From positions 1 through 36,296 of the forward strand of contig LRSR01012998.1 of NCBI GenBank assembly GCA_001579985.1: a stretch of 36,296 nucleotides of DNA, in the 5' to 3' direction. The notes under the pieces were generated by a model, which worked only from the letters and a program-made list of their open reading frames with translations, did not search any database and had not been told where the DNA came from. The translations under genes were made by a program, and so were the position numbers. Shown piece after piece: positions 1 through 10,187 of this stretch. Source of the stretch: Hypsibius dujardini (lineage: Eukaryota > Tardigrada > Eutardigrada > Parachela > Hypsibiidae). Within the stretch, counting starts at the first letter, position 1, and each line of letters starts with the position of its first letter.

Positions 1-1
1 A

Positions 2-79
2 GAAGAGAAAATCTCTAAAGGAACGTCTATTTCCACAGAAGTTGCCGCAAACGGGCTCTCTACGGATAAGGAGAACTAA
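2..79 (+). CDS. 3' end of an unidentified gene (partial)
   Basis: An open frame enters from the left edge and ends at TAA (77-79). It encodes about 25 residues rich in Ser, Thr, Lys and Glu, ending STDKEN. It is followed by AT-rich, non-coding-looking sequence, as expected of a 3' UTR. No family can be recognised from so short a tail. The alternative is a chance open frame, since only 78 bases are visible. Confidence 0.35.
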   Translation, partial: EEKISKGTSISTEVAANGLSTDKEN

Positions 80-855
80 TCCGCAACTTCCCCGTGGTGT
101 AATGTGAATGAAATTTCTGCAAATTTAATTTAAATGGATTTGGGGTTTTTTTGCATGCCTCATCATCTCTTAATTTTCTAATTTTTTGGCAGAAGCGGGT
201 AGTGAAAGAAGTCGGTAACTTATAATGCGGACAGCACTCTGGTTACTTGCGCTAATGTTTATTGTTCTATGTACCTTGAGAATGCCAAGTTTGAATGGGA
301 TATGGTCCATGATGGATGATACGGTGTTTCACGGCAGAGGCAGTGACAGGATACTAGCTTATGATGACAGTTAGTGTTTTCAAATACATCGTTTGAATTT
401 AAATATAATCTAAATACATTTATATCCACCGGAAAAGTTCATTTAAATACAAATATTTATTTTATTTAAAAGAAAAGCTACATTTGCCACATCCAAAATT
501 AGAAATCGTAATATTTAAAATAAATTTCATGATTTTAAAATAAAAATTGCTTCCTAAGCAATTTAATGTAACTTTTAAATATTTTTAAACAACACTAATA
601 GTGGCAATGACATTGATTCTGGCGCGGTACATGTCTTTAAATGTAAGCAAGACCCCTGGCACGCCCCTTTTGCTCATTGATTGGATTGGGTCTGAGTTGC
701 CCGGGGCGCCCTGCTCTTTGGACCCTCTGCTCTTCACCACCGCAATTTCTGCTCCCGATTTCACTTTTTCCCCACCAATCTTTCTGCATTTCCAATTTAC
801 GGCCTTATTATTTTTTATCCCGCAAGGCGCCTCACAGATCCCTCAAAATCGGAGA
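80..855. other. Intergenic region left of the HSD17B12-like gene
   Basis: Apart from the small ORF at 225-374 the stretch is AT-rich, notably 380-600 with TTTAAAT runs. It becomes GC-richer towards the start of the reductase gene at 856, where its promoter and 5' UTR must lie. No further gene is supported. Confidence 0.5.
225..374 (+). CDS. 49-residue candidate secreted peptide precursor
   Basis: ATG at 225 opens 49 codons ending TAG at 372-374, with an in-frame stop just upstream (216-218), so this Met is the first possible start. Residues 1-24 look like a classical signal peptide: MRTALWLLALMFIVLCTL is a basic N-terminus followed by a long hydrophobic core. The remainder, about 25 residues, is polar and acidic and holds a Gly-Arg (HGRG), which could be an amidation/cleavage signal as in neuropeptide precursors. 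A good splice acceptor (pyrimidine tract then CAG at about 190-192) lies upstream, so the ATG may sit in a second exon. Family unknown; it may also be chance in an AT-rich gap. Confidence 0.35.
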   Translation: MRTALWLLALMFIVLCTLRMPSLNGIWSMMDDTVFHGRGSDRILAYDDS

Positions 856-3068
856 ATGCTTTCGCGGTTTCAGTTTCCCTCGCAGTTGGCAGCGTCGTTG
901 CCGTTTGTTCCTCATCTCGACAAGGCGCTGGCTCCCCTGGGCAGCTCGGTGAAGACATACGCGGCTGCCATCGGTGCAGTCTACGTCGCAGTCAAGACCA
1001 CACAGGCGGTGGCTTGCCTGGGTCGGGGATTGGTGTCGTATGTCCTAGCCAATCCACTGCACTTGGCGGGCGACCTGCGGAAGGTTGGCGATTGGGCTGG
1101 TGAGTTGCGTTGATTGATCGATTGCCTTGAATTGACGGAACTAGCAAATTATTTGCCGATCAAGCGAATCATTGAATGATTAATTGTCATGTGATGTACG
1201 AGCCTCGCCTCCTTGGTCTGTGTATTTGGGTTGATTCGTTGCGATCAGAAAAGTGAGCCGCTTCTGAAAGGGAATTAAGAATGCCGCAAATTGGTTAATA
1301 AATCTTTTTTTCTCCAAAAAGGTGGTCAGCAGGGTCTGACAGTTTATTGTGCAGCTGGGATCAATTGGTTCAGCGAGTAGTTGATTGATTGGATTCAGTT
1401 GATTGCCCGCAGTATTATTGATTGATCAGTGGATTGATTGATATGTTCTTTGCAGTTGTTACTGGAGCCAGCGACGGGATCGGGAAGGAATACGCGCATC
1501 AAGTAATGTCGGAGTCCCTCCACGTGTTGAATGTTCGCAACAAATCATGAGTAAATGTTGTTGTTGCAGTTGGCTGCTAAAGGATTGAACGTCGTGCTGT
1601 TTGGCCGGAACCAGGAGAAGACTGAGCAAGTCGCACAAGAGATCCGTAAGTTTGCGCTTGTGCCGTTATTCTGAGTCATCAAGAACACGTTGGCAACTGT
1701 TTCGTTACGGAAGACAGATGGAGATTCTATCCATTAGTTCTTTAATTGGCGGAGTGGACTTCTCGTTGATTCGTTTGTTCAGTTGATTAATGAGTTGCCA
1801 AGTCTTCTCCTTCCTGTGCGCTTAGGTTCCGTTTACAAGGTTCTGGCTAAAGTGATTATCCTCGATCTGGCTCGCATCACCGCCGATGATGTGAAAGTCA
1901 TTCAGGAGCAGCTCCTGTCACTGAAGATTGCCCTTCTCAGTAAGACGCCCCGTGTGCAGTCCGCCATGCATGTCTTTGTCCCGACAATTGAATGTTCCTT
2001 ACCTTATTCCTTATTGGTTCCTTAGACTGTATTTTCTTGCAGTCAATAATGCCGGCATCATCTGTGACACGGAGCGCTTCCTAGCTGCCCCAGTTACCGA
2101 CGAGGTAGGAATGGTTTTTGATTAGGCAGTACGAAGTACCAGTACGATGGAACGGAATGCCTCGTAGTGACTGTCACTGTTTATTATTTCAGAAAGCGGT
2201 GGATATGGTGAATGTCAACATTACAGCCGTCGTTTTGGTATGTTTGTGAAACCTTTTTTCTCCTACTGGTTTATTGATTTGGTTTGTGGCATTTCCCAAT
2301 GTTTACATTTCCGTGCGCTTGTTTGTCTGTCTGCCTTTTCTGTCTGCCTGCCGGTGGCTGCCTGCCTTTCAGCCAAAGTTGGGCCATTCACGTATCAGTT
2401 GGAATTTTTAAACTTTTGGAAGTTGATTCATCCGTTGGACGCTGTTCCAGGTGACTCGTGCGGTGCTTCCCATCATGTTGGCCCAAGGCAAAGGCTACAT
2501 CATGAACATGTCCTCGGGTTTGGGAGAGAAGCCGGTCATCGGAATGGGTAAGATTCTCGTAGTCGGTACTGAATTCCGCGAGCATCGTCTGATCGGCGTT
2601 GGTCTTTCTTCCATAGCTCTGTACGCTGCCAGCAAGACCTTTGTTGACTACTTCTCGCAGGCACTGGACTACGAGTATAAATGCAAGGGGGTTCGTGTGC
2701 AGGTATTGAAAGACATCGGGCACTTGTTCGTGGTTAACTTTTCCTCAGCTTTGACTTGTTGTTGTGTTGATTTTACGCAGAGCGTAATTTCCGGCATGGT
2801 CGCGACCAATATGCTGCCTGTGAAGCAGCGAAGCAGCTGTTTCACCGCCGATCCACGAGCGTTTGTCAGCAGCGCTCTCGGGTTAGTCGGAGTGCGTCAG
2901 CGCCACCACGGCCACTGGAAGGCAGCTCTTATGGTACATGTAGTACTGCATATTATCTCACCTCATGCCTGTCATGTCTCATTCAGTATTAATTTACTGT
3001 CTTCGGTTTTGCAGTCGCTTCTGGGACGCCCAATGCCTGCCTATTGCCTCTTGCCGTGTAATAAGTAG
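856..3068 (+). CDS. HSD17B12: HSD17B12/let-767-like very-long-chain 3-oxoacyl-CoA reductase
   Basis: Short-chain dehydrogenase of the ER 17-beta-HSD type 12 family; members reduce 3-ketoacyl-CoA in fatty-acid elongation and some act on steroids. Exons: 856-1099, 1456-1502, 1570-1645, 1826-1939, 2043-2104, 2193-2237, 2451-2547, 2617-2702, 2781-2933, 3015-3068; all phases join and give 325 aa (human HSD17B12 has 312). An N-terminal hydrophobic segment (about residues 36-64) fits membrane anchoring. The cofactor motif TGASDGIG is at 84-91, NNAG at 162-165, the catalytic Ser in MSSG (217-218), and Tyr231-Lys235 in YAASK. The C-terminus ends CNK, weakly like the lysine-rich ER tails of the family. 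The start is the first Met that gives a compact N-terminus; upstream in-frame sequence is open, so a longer start is possible. HSDL1 is the nearest alternative name, but its key Tyr is Phe, unlike here. Confidence 0.9.
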
Positions 3069-3509
3069 ATCTCTTACCATCAGTCGGTCGGTGTCTGCTT
3101 TCGCCTTCCCCATGACACCTGCGCACACGCTTGTCAAAATTACTCTTACACTACTACGTCGGGCACTATTCTTTCCCATCGGTTTCGGTTGGCTTTTTCC
3201 CCTCTAGGCAGCTGAAAGCTGCAGCTTTAGGAGTGATGCGGACTAACTCCGTTCCCCACTATATTGTCTTAGTGCACTCGGGAGATCAATCGGGAACGGT
3301 CATTTTCTTCCTCAAACAAATATAAACGAAAAAACGGGATTGTGGCTTTTTAGAAAACTCTTCGTCACATGGCGCGATAGGTCACATCAAGGATATAAAA
3401 TTACATAACAGCAAAGTGTGTACGGCGCGGCGATGCAGATTAGTATACAAAGAGAACCATTTCGGAGGACAGAAAAAGAAAAAAAAGAGTACTCAGATTA
3501 GCGTTCAAT
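3069..3509. other. 3' ends of two convergent genes
   Basis: The gap holds the 3' UTRs of the reductase gene (+) and CCT5 (-). No canonical AATAAA is visible on either strand near the stops; an AT-rich CAAATATAAA near 3315 may serve the plus-strand gene. Nothing else is recognised. Confidence 0.5.
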
Positions 3510-6500
3510 TCAATCTTCCTTCTCGCCGGGCAGTCTGACATCATCAATCTTCAAAATCATTCTAACCAACTGTGTGGCTAAGAGAATTTGCTGCCGCTTT
3601 CCGATGAGGGCCTCCACGACACACTGCTCTTTCATATCTACAGGAGAAAGGAAAAGACGAAATCAAAAACAGCCGGGAACTTAACCACAGAATGGCAGAC
3701 AGACAGATAGATAAGACAGACAGATAAACAGACAATACAAACAGATAACTTCAGGCTGACATTGCCTGCATAAAAAAGCAATTTATCACTATCAAAAACT
3801 CACCGTTGGTCCCCTTGTGCATGCAATCCACACCGAGGCGCGGGTTCTTCTCCTTAATTTGACGTGCCTTAACCTCAGAGACAGCCTCGATTGGATTCAA
3901 CCCGCTATTCTCCGCCAGGGCCAGGGGAATCACCTCCAGGGCGTCGGCAAACGCGCGGTACGAGTACTGCTCCAGGCCGGGCACCTTGTCGGCGGCTTCG
4001 GCCACCACGTTGGCGCAGGAAATATCCGCGGCACCACCGCCGTACACGACACGGGGATCCTTCACCAGATTCCGCACAACACAAATCGCGTCATGGATGC
4101 TCCGCTTGGCTTCGTCGACAATCTGCAAGCAAAAAGAGCGATCATGTCTTACCATCATCAGTGCGAATCCACCACGTCAGGCAAAGTGGACCAATGGTTC
4201 ATGGTAACACGTCTATCTCGCACTCAGCAATCCGAGACACGGATCGCACATACACGCCGTGTCATAACCGGAAAGCGGTGCTGCGTAACCCAACAAGTCC
4301 TTTATTCAGATCAATCAATCAACCTATCAAGCTTAGCCATACAACTTCTTAACTCCAACTCTTTCAATCAATCAATCACTCAGTCTAGCGTCCTTGCAAG
4401 TATAAGTATCAAGTACAGCAAAGCACCAACCAATCACATCATGTATCTCCGAGAGCAAAACATACCATTTTGTTACCGCCGCGGATGAAGACGGTGACGG
4501 CGCGCGAGCTGGGACATCCTTCGATGACCAGCATGCGATCTCTCGCTGTACCGAATGAGATTTCCTTGACGCTGCCGGCAAATCCGAGCTTCGCCTTACT
4601 CAGCTCTTCAAATCGAGGAACGATGCGGCCGCCGGTGGCGATCGCGATGAGCTGAGAGCGAAAAGACAAATAAGACTTGAATACACGTCAACAGAACTGC
4701 TATAGGCGCATCCCATGCGAAAGGACTCTCAAACTTCTCGGTACGAGTCAGTCAGCGAGTTTTTTTATATCTAAATCTTGACACAGTTAATGATAACAGT
4801 TTGTCGAGACTTACTTCAATTTCCGGACCGCCGACCCAGCGTACGGCCGGCAGTTCGCGCTGCAGCAGCAGATGATTGGCTTCGTCATCGAAGCCCCACT
4901 GACATATGACTAGGTTCGCGCCGGCGTCCTTCACCTGCTGCACCATCTGCTCAAACTTTTGCTTCTCATACTCGCGCAGCTTCTGGTACTCCTCCACTGT
5001 GGTCACGTCCAGCTTATGCTTGGTCTTGGGCTTCGGAGGCTCAAACGGGCACGTTAGGATGGCAATGTGGGCATCTTTAATTTCCTAAAACAGAAGCACG
5101 AGAAAAAAAATGTCAGGCTGATGGTCCATTTATCAAAGCGGCTAGGATGCCGCAAAGCAAGATAAAGATACAGCACCAAAATGCACTTTTCGGCCCAGTT
5201 CTGGCTCCATGAAGCCATCAAAAAGGCTGCCAGAGATTCCATGGGTCCCCCGTTCAACTTTCAAAAACTCAGGCTGCCCTCAGTGGTACGTACTTTGGGC
5301 ATCTGTGGATGGCTCATGTCCTTATCGACGAGCACTCCCTTGATCAGCATCGTGTCTTCCAGCTGCGCGCCGACCTTAGTCACAATCTTAATTAGCTCAA
5401 AGTCCACGTCGCGGTGCTCCAGATCGGCGACAGAGAGGACAGCCTCCACGGCAATTTTGGCCAACTCCTTCCGGTACCGGTTAACCCTGCAAAATAAATT
5501 CTTCAAAACACGCTCCCCGATAAAAGGATTATCCAGCAATTTTGACACTTTTAAATCAGACTAGTTATAAAACCAGCAGCCATGTTTGTTTAGTATCATC
5601 GCTATCAAACGGTAATTCGGTATCATCATTTTAACGGGAATCTCATCACACTCTTGCTCACAATGTTGCAGACTCACACTTTAGATCCAAGAGTTGTACT
5701 GGCAATGTCAGTCAAGGCACCGACGTTGTCCTTGGAGAAGGTGAGGCTTTCGGCAATCGACTCGAGATGCTTCACCGCCAAGGCAGCTGCCATTTCGTAG
5801 CCATCGGCGATCCGAATGGGGTGGATTCCCTTGTCCAAGAGAGATTCTGCCTGTTCCAGCAGGGCACCGGCAAGGACTGTAAAAACAGCCACAAAAAAGA
5901 CTCAACAAAACAATACAAGACAACCATTTTGCGGTAGGACGATGTCTGGGAGGAGGAATCATCAGATTGTGAACAGCAGATTAGAAAACGCATTTTTCAT
6001 CAGAGTCAAATTTTCGGTCCCGTTATCATCACATAATTCCATATAAAAAAACACCCGACGCCGTGATTGGATTCAAGGGAAACGTACCAACAACACTGGT
6101 AGTGCCGTCACCAATCTCGTCGTCTTGCGATTTTGCCAGCTCCACCATCAACTTGGCAATCTCATGGGAAGGCCGCATCTCCTGCATGATGGTGGCACCG
6201 TCGTTCGTAATAGTCACATCACCGTCCGGTCCGACGAGGACTTTATCGAGACCTACGAAGCAAGCACTGTTATCACGTGATTAAGACATCGTGTAGAAGG
6301 CAAAGCCGGTGAAGGTACCTTTTGGTCCAAGGGATGTTCTAAGAGTGTTGTACACATTCTTTGCAGCCATAATGTGAGACTAAAAATACACAAAACGGAA
6401 AAGAGATCTTTAGAGAGCGGGAAAAGAAAGTCGTCGTGAAGTGAGCAAGCATTTCAGCATTCGAATCAGTGCAGATTTAAAAAATCCAGCAGCCAAAAGA

Positions 6501-6882
6501 TTAGTTTCATTGCTTTCAACCGGTAATTCTTATCATCATTTTTCGAATAAAATTTGTGCGTGTCGAATATGCGTAAGTGAAGTTTACCTTCAACGCTTCG
6601 ATTCCAACGATTCGTCGCTTTTTGTCTTGATTACGGAGAATGATAACTGCAATAGGGAAAAAACCCAGTCACACCACGATAGGTACCTTTGGCGCATTGA
6701 TTGACTGATGTAATAAACAGGTACCTTCGATTGATTGATTCGATCAAATATAAACCTTTGGCTGATTGGTTGATTTGATTAAGAGTGTCACAACTCTGAA
6801 CGACTTTCGGAAGGCAAGACATCCTACAACACTTACAAGGCTTCCCGAACTCATCGAAGACCAGCTGCCCCATTGCTGCCAT
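3510..6882 (-). CDS. CCT5: T-complex protein 1 subunit epsilon (CCT5)
   Basis: Subunit of the cytosolic TRiC/CCT chaperonin that folds actin, tubulin and other proteins in an ATP cycle. Exons in transcript order: 6882-6837, 6646-6588, 6379-6319, 6252-6088, 5876-5678, 5486-5294, 5084-4815, 4651-4466, 4122-3804, 3637-3510. Every phase is consistent and the product is 541 aa, the same length as human CCT5. It follows the human protein throughout: the N-terminus ([15 protein letters not shown]), the P-loop TSLGP (50-54), NDGAT (72-76), the catalytic GDGTT (103-107), the epsilon-specific run [44 protein letters not shown] and a C-terminal PGEKED. The introns carry related copies of a short dispersed repeat (5572-5631, 5962-6031, 6487-6545). 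It faces the reductase gene tail to tail. Confidence 0.97.
3693..3749. repeat. CAGA/GATA simple repeat, CCT5 intron 9
   Basis: Interrupted AGACAGACAGATAGATAAGAC array in the last intron of CCT5. Confidence 0.8.
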
Positions 6883-7480
6883 GATTGCTCAAAATTGAAT
6901 GTGAGGAAACTCTTAAGACTTCGCGAGTAATTTCGCAACCTGAAACGAATAAGCATCTTATTAAATTTTGTGTCTTCTCTTCTACCGCACACTGTAAAAT
7001 GAATAATACTGAAAGGAAAGAAGAGATTGGGTAGCGCCGAGTCCAAAAATGGGTAGTGACTTCACTGCGCAGAATTTAACCGCACAAGGATCCACAAACT
7101 CAAACAATTGGTTTAATAATGGGAAATAACATAGAAAATTATGAAACACCGGAAGCGATCAAAGACACTTAATGAAGAAGAGCGGTGTGAATATCAAGAC
7201 GTCTTCGGAGGAAGACAATGGTTCCTGCAAATATTCTAATGAATATCGGGCGCCCCGCAATCGCATGCAACATATTTAAAATATGCGGAAGACACAAATT
7301 CTCATTTCGGTTTCAAAGGCATAGAAAGTCAAATCAAATTCATTAACCATTCACGAAAAAAAATTGAAGACCTCGCCAGCAGAAACGGCTCCTCCAGAAG
7401 TTCTCTTCTCAGATTGTGAACAGCAGTACAGAATGATTTTCTCATCAAGTTCAAATGGTAAGTCCATTCCTCATCACGAG
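5572..7480. repeat. Four copies of a short dispersed repeat in and near CCT5
   Basis: Related 60-80-bp segments lie at 5572-5631 (intron 5), 5962-6031 (intron 4), 6487-6545 (intron 2) and 7410-7480 (upstream). Two share CAGATTGTGAACAGCAG; the other two share CCAGCAGCCA and CGGTAATTC(gg)TATCATCATTTT; all four share the order AGCAG...TTCATC/ATCAT...TCAAA...TATCATCA-like blocks. The entry spans from the first to the last copy, not a continuous repeat. Family unknown; non-coding. Confidence 0.5.
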
Positions 7481-8231
7481 AGTAACCTGGAGGAGCTGTT
7501 TCGCGGGGGAATGAATTTTTAAAATTCGAAACAGCTGAGAAGATTTCCCTCAATTTCCTCAACAACGGCCCGTTTTAATTCATCCGCACTTAAAGAGATA
7601 CAATCGCCCGGTCATCTTCTTACCTTTTACAGCTTGGAACACATTCCGCAGAATGGTAAGCCAGGACGTCGGCGAGGGAGACCTTCCGGGGAAAAAGAGA
7701 TCGGCGTTTTTAGGAAGTGAAAATCACGCAAAAAGTTGGCTCCTCGCAAAGTGCAAATTCTCCCGCACAGGCAAAAAAGATTTGCCGTGAATCTAATTGA
7801 ACAGCACAGTGCGTTTAATGAACCGACTGAATCCCCGTCCATTGGCCCATACATCCAACACTCTAGCCCACCGGTAGACGGCGCTGCTGTATATCAGTCC
7901 AGAAAACTGCAAAGCGGTCAGCTGATCGTGATTTATGAACACCAATACGGTACCACCGTACCGGTCATGGAGGTCAGCAGTTTAACAAAACAATTATAGG
8001 TTCTACCATTATATACCAAATTCACAACATGATCACAATTTCAACACTGGATCAGGAAGGGCGAAACAGAAAAGTCCCCTAGTGGATGGATTGGGCAGCA
8101 TAACCTTTCGTATGAGACTGCTTCAAGAACTGACAGACAGAAGCAAACTGTACCAGCCCAAATGTTGACCACGGTATCAACGCAGGGAATTAAAAGTGAA
8201 CACGGGGTCAAAAATTTTCGAGAAGATCAAT
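6883..8231. other. Intergenic region between CCT5 and TSEN34, no supported gene
   Basis: This holds the CCT5 promoter side (left) and the TSEN34 3' UTR side (right). Open frames of 60-90 codons exist on both strands (for example 7736-7999 + and 7627-7854 -), but none resembles a family or joins to neighbours by plausible splicing. A copy of the CCT5-intron dispersed repeat is at 7410-7480. An unrecognised short gene cannot be excluded. Confidence 0.5.
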
Positions 8232-9870
8232 CTACTTCATCAACGACCATTTACTGCAGCAAAATTCCACCAGTAAGTCCTCGCTGACCATGACCCACAA
8301 GAGGGCTTTCTTTGCCGTCGTAGCCACTCGCCCCAGTCGCAGGTAGTCGTCCAGGCTGTCGCCTTCCGCCACGTTAATCACTTTCACCATGTATGATGAG
8401 TAAACCAAATGCGGATCACCTGTGAAGTAAGAAAAACATGTACATCCCAACTCGACGAGCCGATCTATCCGGGAACGTTTTACAAAACACAACCGACGCT
8501 CACCTTTGAAGGCCAAAAAATCGGCACCGTAGTTGGAGCCGGAAGTGACGCTGAACCCGCGATCCATCAGGGCAGCGTAGGCCGCGTAGAAGCACCGCTC
8601 CTTCGAAGTTTCCGGATAGTGAAAGGCAATCTCTGCCATCTTCAGTCCGCCCATCTGCGCCCGCCAAGACCGCGTCGGCAGTTCCACATTGACGACCTGG
8701 TTCTGCAGATCGGGGTGGGCCAGCAAACGCGCCCGCAACAGCTCCCACAGGTCATCGGGACTCTCCGGCAGCTTGACCCCCTCCACTGCGGCGGCCTCCT
8801 GCAGCTCACGCAGATATTTGGAGTAGACAACGTCACGGTGGAGGTCAAAGTGACGCGGGCGAAGTTTATCGTAGATTTCGTCCTACGAAATCGAATTCTC
8901 TCAAAATTTAAACCAACTGTCAGTTCAGTAGCAAAAAACTATTAAATCTGCCACTGGTTTGCTTAATTATACTGTATTTTAAATGTTTATATATATATAG
9001 TATATATAGTTAACATAACTATACGGACATAAACTTATCTTATTTATATTTATAAATAAGATAAGTTTATTACTTTCAAAAATGTCCGTCAAATTTATTT
9101 ACTAAATCGGAACACATTATTTGATAATACAGTGAAGTGCACTCACTTGTCAGTGCAGCTGCACATTCTGTAAATGCAATTAACAGGTTAAATCAATCAA
9201 TGAACTCAACAAAATCAATCAATCAAGCAATCATTCAACGGCCATCGCAATGGTGTCACAATCAACCAATCGAGCTATCACATCTCTGCGAAAAAAACGC
9301 ACTTGCTGCGAGACTTGAACTTTCCGGGCGTCGTGGAATTTCACCACGTCCATCAGCGTCGGCATCTTAACCAAACTCGACTCATCCTCAAACCGAGCCT
9401 GTTGCTTGTCCCGAAGATAGGCCCCCTCCTCCGGCATCAGCGCAATCGGCAGCGACATGAAGGCATCCTGTACCGGCACCCGCGGATGCATTCCCATGCT
9501 AGCGCCCTGAATGCGGTAATTCCGCTGCAGCACGATCGCATCTACGGCGGCGAGCATAAAATTTACTCATATCGCATCTAATTCAATACATCGGAAAACT
9601 CAACGAAAAAACACGATTACCTAAAGGGTCCCAGACCAACAGGGATCCCTGTACACCGACACTGATAGTGATGACTCGATCGGCCGGAGCGGCCAAGCGA
9701 TCGGCATAGGGTTTCTGGGTGGGAAGACCACCAACAGATTCTGTTTTGATGAATTTCATGGATTGATGATCGTGGCTCGGAACTTCCCTCTGCTTCTCCA
9801 ACGGAACCGGAGGATCGCATCCCTTGTCTATTTGTTGTGCCGCCATTGTTGCTGCTGCTGTTTGATCCAT
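8232..9870 (-). CDS. TSEN34: tRNA-splicing endonuclease subunit Sen34 (TSEN34)
   Basis: TSEN34 is the nuclear endonuclease subunit that cuts the 3' splice site of intron-containing tRNAs, working with TSEN2, TSEN15 and TSEN54. Exons: 9870-9621, 9541-9303, 8882-8504, 8419-8232; phases join and give 351 aa (human 310). The N-terminal domain has the Sen34 signature SLLVWDP and LPIALMPEEG; the C-terminal nuclease domain includes GFSVTSGSNYGADFL and ends CCSKWSLMK. Aligned by hand to human, the catalytic Tyr247/His255/Lys286 correspond to Phe288, Tyr296 and Lys327. Spacing (8 and 39 residues) is identical, so two of three catalytic residues appear replaced. The start is Met at 9870; Met at 9845 is an alternative. 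It is divergently arranged with the FKBP-TPR gene, and intron 2 contains a long palindrome. Confidence 0.88.
9023..9089. repeat. Palindrome inside TSEN34 intron 2
   Basis: A perfect inverted repeat of 20 bases per arm (9029-9048 and 9051-9070) with a 2-base loop, centred on AT-rich sequence. It is enclosed by a second inverted pair ACGGACAT (9023-9030) and ATGTCCGT (9082-9089). It could be a small inverted-repeat element, or a hairpin in the intron. No coding content. Confidence 0.8.
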
Positions 9871-10187
9871 TCTCACGAGGGCGATACCTCTAGATTTCCC
9901 ACAAGGGTACTGGGCTGTTCTTCTGGTGATACATGGAGCGCGTAAGACAAATAAAAGTCGACGATCAGACCTCAGACGGCTGACGGATAAGACATTTACA
10001 CACCGGAAGCAATTAAAACAAACTAAGGATAAAAAATAGAACAAGTCTGATAAATTATGCGAACAATAAAATTTTAGAAGAGCTCCGGTCCGGGTAAACG
10101 ACAGGACGTCTTGTATACAATGCGAACATTTCAATAAATAACGCGAACAAGGCGGATAAACAAACGAGACGAGGTGAAAAAAGAACA
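9871..10187. promoter_or_regulatory. Divergent promoter region of TSEN34 and the FKBP6-like gene
   Basis: Only 317 bp separate the start codons of the two head-to-head genes, so both 5' UTRs and both promoters must lie here, unless one gene has a further upstream exon. No TATA box or other named element stands out. The function is inferred from arrangement alone. Confidence 0.45.

Noticed and set aside
7627-7999. Possible gene between CCT5 and TSEN34 from overlapping 75-87-codon frames
   Set aside because: Neither strand shows a domain, signal peptide or in-phase splice partners; a neighbouring frame (7329-7565) overlaps a dispersed repeat.
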